Below are positions 6,921 to 11,982 of a stretch of 11,982 bases of DNA, in pieces. Below the pieces are notes generated by a model. It did no database searches. It saw only the letters and a list, made by a program, of their open reading frames with translations, and was not told the DNA's origin. The first letter of the stretch is position 1. Each line of letters starts with the position of its first letter. Source of the stretch: Lachnospiraceae bacterium (lineage in GTDB: Bacteria > Bacillota > Clostridia > Lachnospirales > Lachnospiraceae); the NCBI GenBank assembly GCA_900772675.1, contig CAAGRM010000231.1, positions 1 through 11,982 of the forward strand, written 5' to 3'. Position numbers and translations under genes: made by a program.

Positions 6921-6930
6921 TTTATTTTAT
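6877..6930 (+). terminator. Possible terminator of the structured RNA
   Basis: GGCAGC (6877-6882) pairs perfectly with GCTGCC (6906-6911) and is followed by AAAA and then a T-rich run interrupted by A (TTTTATTTATTTTAT). The A4 between stem and T-run and the large apical part make this weaker than a textbook terminator. Forming it would break the 6820-6825/6878-6883 pairing and strain the 6772-6778/6893-6899 stem. Confidence 0.3.
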
Positions 6931-6943
6931 ACAGAGAATCATG

Positions 6944-6949
6944 TATACT
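6944..6949 (+). promoter_or_regulatory. Candidate -10 box for the glycosyltransferase-like gene
   Basis: TATACT differs from the consensus by one base and lies in an A+T-rich stretch, with TTTATT (6921-6926) as a poor -35 at 17 bp. Transcription would begin near 6956, giving a leader of about 86 nt before the ATG at 7042. Confidence 0.4.
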
Positions 6950-6962
6950 ATGAGGTATCGCA

Positions 6963-7028
6963 GACGGGCATCCCGTCAGCTTTGCTCCGCCGCGAAAAAT
7001 TACGCCGGACTTTTCTTTTTCTGTCCGG
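6963..7028 (+). promoter_or_regulatory. Leader with two hairpins before the ribosome-binding site
   Basis: Hairpin one pairs GACGGG (6963-6968) with CCCGTC (6972-6977) around a 3-nt loop. Hairpin two pairs CCGGAC (7005-7010) with GTCCGG (7023-7028) around a 12-nt pyrimidine-only loop. The second ends only 4 nt before the GGAG at 7033-7036, so it could influence ribosome access. Neither is followed by a T-run, so terminators are unlikely. Confidence 0.3.
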
Positions 7029-7041
7029 GACTGGAGATTTT

Positions 7042-8382
7042 ATGAATAAAAAAGACTATTACTGGGCCAAGTATATGCTGATTTTCGGCTTTTTCTGCAT
7101 CTGCTTCGGCACTTCCATTTTCCTGAAAACCGAACACGCCCCCGACGAAGCGATGCGGATGCTGATTCCGGAATACATCGTCTCACACCACGCACTGCCG
7201 AACGGCATGGAGGAAGCGGTGCGCCATCCGCTGTGGGGCTTTTCCTACGCGCTGTATCCGTATCTGACTGCGATCATCAGCTCCGTGTTTATGGCCATTA
7301 CATCGCTGTTTACGAAAAGTGCAGCGGCTCTTTTAACTGCCGCCCGCCTCACCAGCGTTCTTTCCGGCACCGGCACACTGATCGTTGTCTTTCTGATCGG
7401 TGAGGAACTCTTTGAACGCCGCGAATCGGCACTGCTTGGCGGCATTTTCGTCGGCTTCCTGCCGCAATTCGTGTTTCTCTCCTGCTACGTGAACAACGAT
7501 TCGTTTGCCGTTTTCACGGTCGCGCTGATTATCTATTTCTGGATCCGCGGCATGAAAAGCGCGTTTTGCCAAAAAGACTGCATCGGCCTTGGAGCAGGCT
7601 GCGGACTCTGCGCGCTGTCGTACTACAACGCCTACGCGTATCTGCTCGGCAGCATTCTTCTGTTCTTCGCGCTGATGATACATTTCAGGAAACCGGCAAA
7701 GGAGCTCTTCGCCAAAGCTCTTCTGGTCTTTGCCATTGCCTTCCTGATCGGCGGCTGGTTCTTCATCCGCAATGCCGTGATCCACGACGGAGACCTGCTC
7801 GGCATGCGCACCACAAAGGAATCCGCATCGCTGTATGCCACTGAGGAGTACAAACCGGAAAACCGGCAGACACCGGCATCCGAAGGCTGGAGCTTTAAGC
7901 AGACGTATTTACAGACCCCGGAGGGCCGCACCTCCAACTGGCTGTTCTCCACCGTCAGCAGCTTCATCGGTTCCTTCTCCTACATGACCGTCCATCTTCC
8001 GATGGTGTTTTACCTGCTGTACGGTGTGCTGATGGCGTTCGGATTCCTGCTATTTCTGTTTCTTGCCATGATCCCGCACTGGCTCCACAAAAAGCCGCAG
8101 CTTCTCCTCTTCGTGATGCTGCTCCTCGCCTGCCTGATCACGCTGTTCATGGACATGTACAACACGTATTTCAGCGATTACCAGTCGCAGGGCCGCTACC
8201 TGATGCCCGCGCTTGTCCCGCTGATGGTCTGGATCGATGACGGCTATTCTTCTCTCACTGCAAAACTTCCCGCTGAGTGGAAACGCGCCTCCTGCCATCT
8301 GACACTCCTGCCGGGAGCAGTCTGGCTTGTACTGTTTCTCATCAGCTACATCGGATTTTTGATTCCGGGCTGTTGTGTATAA
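7042..8382 (+). CDS. Polytopic membrane protein, GT-C glycosyltransferase/DUF2142-like
   Basis: A protein of 446 residues from ATG 7042, chosen because GGAG lies 5 nt upstream. An in-frame TTG at 6982 would add 20 residues but has no ribosome-binding site and runs through the leader hairpins. About ten hydrophobic segments are spread through the chain, the first at about 11-28. Features of the GT-C fold family (ArnT/PMT/DUF2142) are visible: an acidic H-A-P-D-E (32-36) in the first outer loop, where the catalytic Asp is expected; S-C-Y-V-N-N-D-S (147-154); G-G-W-F-F-I-R-N (237-244) followed by I-H-D-G-D-L-L-G; and Q-G-R-Y-L-M-P (383-389) near the C-terminus. Such enzymes move a sugar from a polyprenyl-phosphate donor to an acceptor on the outer face of the membrane. 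Donor and acceptor cannot be told here, and no cell-wall polysaccharide genes flank it. It stands alone, convergent with the aldolase gene. Confidence 0.75.
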   Translation: MNKKDYYWAKYMLIFGFFCICFGTSIFLKTEHAPDEAMRMLIPEYIVSHHALPNGMEEAVRHPLWGFSYALYPYLTAIISSVFMAITSLFTKSAAALLTAARLTSVLSGTGTLIVVFLIGEELFERRESALLGGIFVGFLPQFVFLSCYVNNDSFAVFTVALIIYFWIRGMKSAFCQKDCIGLGAGCGLCALSYYNAYAYLLGSILLFFALMIHFRKPAKELFAKALLVFAIAFLIGGWFFIRNAVIHDGDLLGMRTTKESASLYATEEYKPENRQTPASEGWSFKQTYLQTPEGRTSNWLFSTVSSFIGSFSYMTVHLPMVFYLLYGVLMAFGFLLFLFLAMIPHWLHKKPQLLLFVMLLLACLITLFMDMYNTYFSDYQSQGRYLMPALVPLMVWIDDGYSSLTAKLPAEWKRASCHLTLLPGAVWLVLFLISYIGFLIPGCCV

Positions 8383-8459
8383 AAAATCTGTAACGCAGTA
8401 ATTCACGTTCTGCAGTGCTGAATTTTTGGCATTATTTTCTGAAATTTCTATAAGAAACA

Positions 8460-8481
8460 GGGGGCTGTCCCGACAGCCCCC
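8460..8481. terminator. Strong GC-rich hairpin between convergent genes
   Basis: GGGGGCTGT (8460-8468) pairs with ACAGCCCCC (8473-8481) around a CCCG loop, 9 perfect pairs. On the minus strand it is followed by TGTTTCTTAT, and on the plus strand by ATCTCAG then TTTTCT. It lies 78 nt past the membrane-protein stop and 58 nt past the aldolase stop (8540), so it probably serves both genes. The T-tracts are imperfect on each side. I see nothing else in 8383-8539. Confidence 0.65.
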
Positions 8482-8539
8482 ATCTCAGTTTTCTATTCCT
8501 TTTTCATCAATGGTAAAATCTATTCTCTTCCCGGCTTTT

Positions 8540-9436
8540 TTATTTCTGATACTGACTGTAATATTTCCGGATTGTATTGAGAATTGCCTCGTCTGCTTCT
8601 TTTGACACCTGACCGAACGGTGCCCGGCAGGGTCCCAGAGGCTGTCCGATCAGGTTTGCTGCCCGTTTTACAATGGAATTAGGGTTTCCATATTTAAAAC
8701 AGGCTCGAATTGGAGCAATGGATGACTGCGCTTTTTTTGCAGCCTCCATATCTCCGGACAGATAATTCTGATAAATGCTGACCATAATCTCCGGCAAAAT
8801 ATTGGCAATGGCTGTGATTCCTCCTTTGCCTCCTGCCAGCAATGTCCAAAGGATCAAAGCATCATTTCCGGATAATACAGAAAAAGTCTTTGGATCTGTC
8901 GCATCCAGATATTGGAGAATATTTGTAAAGTTCCCGCTGGAATCCTTTACGCCTTTGATATTACTATAATTTGCTGCCAGCTTTCCAACGGTAGCCGGAG
9001 CAATAGACACACCGGTCCGTGCCGGAATATTATATAAAACAACAGGCGTATCCACAGATTCAGCAAGAGCCGCATAGTGACTGTAAAGTTCATCCTGATT
9101 CAGGGCTGCAAAGTATGGGCTGATCACGGACAAAACATCTACCCCTATCTCCCGGGCACGTTTTGAAAGTGCAATGGTATCTTTCGTACTGATGCATCCT
9201 GTACCTGCATAGACTGGAACACGACCTTTCACTTCATCCACAAAGATCTCCATTACTCTTATCTTTTCATCCGCATCAAGGATATAAAATTCTCCATTTG
9301 TTCCCAGACAAAATACTGCATCAACTCCGGCAGCGATCTGGCGGTTGATCTGCCTTCTCATCTCCGCTTCATTAATACTGCCATCCTCATGCATGGGTGT
9401 CTCCATCGCAGCTACGATTCCTTTTATCTCTGCCAT
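8540..9436 (-). CDS. DapA/NanA-family class I aldolase (dihydrodipicolinate synthase-like)
   Basis: A protein of 298 residues, the usual length for this TIM-barrel family. The start ATG 9436 is 2 nt past the kinase stop, with AGGAG inside the end of the kinase gene at 7-nt spacing, so translational coupling is likely. Family features are: C-L-G-T-N-G-E-F (43-50) for the pyruvate-binding GTTGE loop; Tyr135 in V-L-Y-N-I-P-A-R-T-G with Arg140 behind it; and the Schiff-base lysine Lys164 in G-V-K-D-S-S-G-N. GTNGE instead of GTTGE is common in sugar-acid aldolases of the family rather than in true DapA. Placement in an acid-sugar cassette also argues against lysine synthesis. The expected reaction is pyruvate-dependent cleavage (or condensation) of a 2-keto-3-deoxy acid; the actual substrate is not deducible. 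It is the last gene of the cassette. Confidence 0.88.
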   Translation of the reverse strand: MAEIKGIVAAMETPMHEDGSINEAEMRRQINRQIAAGVDAVFCLGTNGEFYILDADEKIRVMEIFVDEVKGRVPVYAGTGCISTKDTIALSKRAREIGVDVLSVISPYFAALNQDELYSHYAALAESVDTPVVLYNIPARTGVSIAPATVGKLAANYSNIKGVKDSSGNFTNILQYLDATDPKTFSVLSGNDALILWTLLAGGKGGITAIANILPEIMVSIYQNYLSGDMEAAKKAQSSIAPIRACFKYGNPNSIVKRAANLIGQPLGPCRAPFGQVSKEADEAILNTIRKYYSQYQK

Positions 9437-9438
9437 TT

Positions 9439-10734
9439 CTATTCTCCTGTCTTTTCATCCTTCAGCCATTTCTTCGGCTTTTTCAATACCTGTTTTGCAA
9501 TCTCCACCAGGGTTGCTTCCTCGCCAAATCCCCCTGACTTTGAAATCACCTGCAGTTGTTTTCCGTTCCAGTCCAGTTTCGACAATACAACGCCTTTTTC
9601 CAGTTCGCCCACTGGAGAAATCTGGTTTATACCAATCTCCTCCATAAAACCCATAAGCGTATCACCGCCGGTCATCAGTACCGTCATATTCACTTTATGT
9701 TTCCATAAATAACAAACAATCTTTCCATGACTTGCGCAGACGGAAAAACGGATCTGATTTTCATCCATTCCTCTGCGTTTTGCATAATCCATTGTATTTT
9801 CCTGCCCGTCAATATCAAAAGAATCGACTTCCACGCATTGTTCCTTTTTACAGGTATCTGCCAGTCTGTCCAGAAATTTCTTCCCTTCTGTTGTCTTATA
9901 ATATTCAGGGCAAAGTTTCTGAACCGGAGAGAGGGTGCTTCGGTAGAACCCTTTTTTCTGTGCATATAAAATCTGCTCTTTCGTAATAGAGTTCAAGCTC
10001 CCACAGGATACAAAAAGACAATCCGTTTTATCTAACTTATCATGATGACTTCCTGTAAGTCCCAGCACTTCTGGAAGAAAGGACGCAAATCCAGCGCAGC
10101 CCGCCAAAAATGTCAGACAATGTTTTTCCTGCAGCTCGCGAACTCTTTTTCGAATATCCTCATCCGTAACTGCATCGAAAACCAGAATCTCTTTTTCTTC
10201 CTTCCTGCCATCTGGAATCTCTTTTTCTGTAGAAATCAGGCGAACTTTTTTATCTGTCTGCCTTCTCAGTATTTCCGGAATAAAGGAGCATCTCATGGGA
10301 TCAAAGGGATCCTCTCCAAAACTGCTTTCTTCCAATTTTACCCCGTCTATATACTGGATTCCGCTCTGAGTCGTCCGATAAAGTGCCGGAAACGCAGGGA
10401 TGAAAAACAGTTGGTTTACTTCTGCTCCGTCCAGAACTGCAGCTAACTCGCTTCCTACATTTCCACGAAGTGCGGAGTCTGTCTTTTTATATATTGTTTT
10501 TACTCCTGCTTCCAGCGCCTGACGAACCAATGTCAGAACTGTAGTGTACGCTTCTTTGGAAGTCATTCGTCTGGTCTCTGCATCTACTACAAGCACTTCC
10601 GCTGACATGCTGACAGTTGCTTCCGTCACAGACTTTCCGGTAAAAACCAGCGTCTCAATTCCTTTATTTACAAACTGTACAGCGGTATCCAACGCTCCTG
10701 TAAAATCATCCGCGATTATCAACAACTTCACCAT
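9439..10734 (-). CDS. Four-carbon acid-sugar kinase family protein (DUF1537; DtnK/OtnK-like)
   Basis: A protein of 431 residues, full length for the two-domain family. ATG 10734 has GGAGG 6 nt upstream and follows the PdxA-family stop by 13 nt. N-terminal domain: I-A-D-D-F-T-G-A-L-D-T (7-17), K-K-T-D-S-A-L-R-G-N-V-G (83-94) and P-A-F-P...R-T-T-Q-S-G (113-125), which bind the acid sugar. C-terminal nucleotide-binding domain: S-C-G-S (243-246), T-G-G-D-T-L (355-360) and the terminal S-K-S-G-G-F-G (398-404). By family knowledge the enzyme phosphorylates D-threonate, L-threonate or D-erythronate at the 4-hydroxyl using ATP. Pairing with the upstream PdxA-type dehydrogenase is the signature of the D-threonate or D-erythronate route to dihydroxyacetone phosphate. 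I do not assign dtnK versus denK because sequence alone does not decide the stereochemistry. Confidence 0.9.
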   Translation of the reverse strand: MVKLLIIADDFTGALDTAVQFVNKGIETLVFTGKSVTEATVSMSAEVLVVDAETRRMTSKEAYTTVLTLVRQALEAGVKTIYKKTDSALRGNVGSELAAVLDGAEVNQLFFIPAFPALYRTTQSGIQYIDGVKLEESSFGEDPFDPMRCSFIPEILRRQTDKKVRLISTEKEIPDGRKEEKEILVFDAVTDEDIRKRVRELQEKHCLTFLAGCAGFASFLPEVLGLTGSHHDKLDKTDCLFVSCGSLNSITKEQILYAQKKGFYRSTLSPVQKLCPEYYKTTEGKKFLDRLADTCKKEQCVEVDSFDIDGQENTMDYAKRRGMDENQIRFSVCASHGKIVCYLWKHKVNMTVLMTGGDTLMGFMEEIGINQISPVGELEKGVVLSKLDWNGKQLQVISKSGGFGEEATLVEIAKQVLKKPKKWLKDEKTGE

Positions 10735-10747
10735 AGGCTGCCTCCGC

Positions 10748-11806
10748 TTATTTCTCGCTTCTTTTCATCTTTGTTTTTGCCATTGCGACTGCATAATCAA
10801 TCGCATTTACAAGACTCAGCTCATTGGATTCTCCCGTACCCGCCAGATCAAATCCTGTACCGTGATCCACAGAAGTTCTTATAATCGGAATTCCAAGCGT
10901 AATATTCACTCCGGCCACAGCTTCCCAGTGCTGTTCTTTCTGATTATAAACAAACCCTTTTACTTTCAGAGGAATATGTCCCTGATCATGATACATTGCC
11001 ACAACAATATCATACCAGCCGCCCAGAGCTTTGGAAAAGATCGTATCCGGCGGAGTCGGCTTTTTTTCCGGAATACAGATTCCTTCCGCCATAGCCGCAT
11101 CAATGGCCGGCTGAATTTCATCAATCTCTTCTCTTCCAAAAAGTCCGTTTTCTCCGCAATGCGGATTCAGACCTGCTACTCCGATCTTCGGATTCTCAAT
11201 CCCAAGACTCTTACAGCCTTCCGCTGCAATCCGGATAACCTCCAGAACCCGTTCCTTTTTCACCCGGTCACATGCCTCCCGAAGAGATACATGAGTCGAT
11301 ACATGAACCACTCTCAGATTTTCATGAGCTAACATCATAGTATATTGGGGTGTGTTGGTATAATGTGCATAAATCTCCGTATGACCCGAAAAATGATGTC
11401 CGGCCTGATTCATAGCCTCCTTATTCAAAGCATTCGTTACTGTGGCATCCACTTCTCCAGCCATAGCTAATTCGATCACCTTTTTTACATACTGAAAGGC
11501 TGCATCTCCACACATGGAAGAAACCTTACCAAATTCATGTTTACTCATATCCAGAAGTTTCAGATCAAACACATCGATGGTCCCGTACTGAAACAAAGCT
11601 TCTTCCACTGTACTTACCGGATGGATCTGAATTTTTCCTTCATATCCTATGATCTTTACTGCCTTTTCCAGACAGGCGGCGTCCCCGACAATAAGCGGAG
11701 AACATTTTTCATAAGTCTCTTTTTCTGCCAGTGCTTTGACTGAGAGTTCCGGTCCGTTTCCCGCCGGATCTCCCATTGTAATTCCTAAAATCGGCCTTTT
11801 ATTCAT
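10748..11806 (-). CDS. PdxA-family 4-phosphate dehydrogenase (PdxA2-like, acid-sugar catabolism)
   Basis: A protein of 352 residues. ATG 11806 is preceded by GGAGG at 6 nt and lies 12 nt after the alcohol dehydrogenase stop. Family motifs: G-I-T-M-G-D-P-A-G-N-G-P-E (8-20), S-G-H-T-E (140-144), and the three metal-ligand histidines His172 (S-T-H-V-S-L), His216 (N-P-H-C-G-E) and His273 (M-Y-H-D-Q-G-H). The stretch T-S-V-D-H-G-T-G-F-D-L-A-G-T-G (311-325) closes the site. It is an NAD-dependent, divalent-metal oxidoreductase of phosphorylated 3-hydroxy acids. True PdxA acts in vitamin B6 synthesis, but lying next to a DUF1537 kinase points to PdxA2. PdxA2 oxidises the 4-phosphoacid to an unstable 3-keto acid that loses CO2 to give dihydroxyacetone phosphate. 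G-N-G-P in place of G-I-G-P fits that subgroup in my experience. Family call firm; subgroup inferred from context. Confidence 0.88.
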   Translation of the reverse strand: MNKRPILGITMGDPAGNGPELSVKALAEKETYEKCSPLIVGDAACLEKAVKIIGYEGKIQIHPVSTVEEALFQYGTIDVFDLKLLDMSKHEFGKVSSMCGDAAFQYVKKVIELAMAGEVDATVTNALNKEAMNQAGHHFSGHTEIYAHYTNTPQYTMMLAHENLRVVHVSTHVSLREACDRVKKERVLEVIRIAAEGCKSLGIENPKIGVAGLNPHCGENGLFGREEIDEIQPAIDAAMAEGICIPEKKPTPPDTIFSKALGGWYDIVVAMYHDQGHIPLKVKGFVYNQKEQHWEAVAGVNITLGIPIIRTSVDHGTGFDLAGTGESNELSLVNAIDYAVAMAKTKMKRSEK

Positions 11807-11818
11807 TTTTCACCTCCA

Positions 11819-11982
11819 TCACAATACTTTTTTATAAATTTCTCGAATATCGTCTTTACTCAGTTCCTGTTTGTTATTCACCAAAAGCCGTGTCTGCTGA
11901 CTGCCTGCCTCCACCAGAAAATCAAGATCTTCTGCTGTAATTCCAAACTGACTTAAATCAGTGGGAATATTGGTAGTCTTCA
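11819..11982 (-). CDS. Iron-containing alcohol dehydrogenase, C-terminal fragment (gene runs off the window)
   Basis: The minus-strand frame is open from 11982 to TGA at 11819-11821, giving the last 53 whole residues. The pattern P-T-D-L-S-Q-F-G-I-T-A-E-D-L-D-F-L-V-E-A, then T-R-L-L-V-N-N-K-Q-E-L-S-K-D-D-I-R-E-I-Y-K-K-V-L, is the typical end of Fe-dependent alcohol dehydrogenases (group III: FucO, EutG and butanol dehydrogenase types). The catalytic part and iron ligands lie outside the window. It is first of the visible cassette genes in transcription order, 12 nt before the PdxA-family start. A role in oxidising or reducing a hydroxy acid or aldehyde intermediate of the same pathway is inferred from position only. 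Confidence 0.8.
   Translation of the reverse strand, partial: KTTNIPTDLSQFGITAEDLDFLVEAGSQQTRLLVNNKQELSKDDIREIYKKVL

Noticed and set aside
6963..6977. Short hairpin considered as a terminator of the upstream RNA
   Set aside because: It is not followed by a T-run and lies after a promoter-like site, so it is more likely part of the GT-C leader.
6982..7041. Upstream TTG start that would add 20 residues to the GT-C protein
   Set aside because: No ribosome-binding site, and the added Arg-rich stretch is encoded by the leader hairpin region. ATG 7042 has GGAG at 5 nt.
10544..11332. 262-codon plus-strand reading frame opposite the PdxA-family gene
   Set aside because: Shadow frame with no start signal or family resemblance; the minus-strand gene is unambiguous.

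Overview
The window looks like chromosomal DNA of a gut-type Clostridia, most likely Lachnospiraceae. The evidence is the protein flavour, Gram-positive style ribosome-binding sites (AGGAGG or GGAGG about 6-9 nt before the starts), a lipobox lipoprotein and a GldA/F/G-like ABC operon with a DUF4340 protein. The assignment is by familiarity, not by a search. No IS, integrase, tRNA, rRNA or CRISPR array is visible.

Layout. (1) 1-375, plus strand: the C-terminal end of an alpha/beta hydrolase. (2) 474-1283, minus strand: a lipoprotein gene of unknown role. (3) 1429-6502, minus strand: a tightly coupled four-gene operon. In transcription order it is ABC ATPase (TTG start), ABC-2 permease, GldG-family protein and DUF4340 protein, with 4-nt or 1-nt overlaps or a 12-nt gap. 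Near-identical hairpin terminators follow regions 2 and 3. (4) 6503-7041: a 539-bp gene-free stretch holding a probable structured noncoding RNA on the plus strand, then a promoter-like site and a hairpin-rich leader. (5) 7042-8382, plus strand: a GT-C/DUF2142-like polytopic membrane protein. (6) 8460-8481: a strong hairpin between convergent genes. (7) 8540-11982, minus strand: a more A+T-rich catabolic cassette. In transcription order it is an iron-containing alcohol dehydrogenase (C-terminal end only), a PdxA-family dehydrogenase, a DUF1537 four-carbon acid-sugar kinase and a DapA/NanA-type aldolase.

How the genes work together. The ABC operon should encode one membrane complex. The ATPase drives the permease, and the GldG and DUF4340 proteins are membrane-anchored with large outward-facing domains; the transported substrate is unknown. 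In the cassette, kinase plus PdxA-type dehydrogenase is the known route from a four-carbon acid sugar (such as D-threonate or D-erythronate) through its 4-phosphate to dihydroxyacetone phosphate. The aldolase and the Fe-dependent dehydrogenase suggest a longer or branched pathway whose entry substrate is not visible here.

The most interesting unexplained element is the structured RNA candidate at about 6661-6920. It has several helices, wobble pairs that are G-U only on the plus strand, and two mutually exclusive pairings for one segment.
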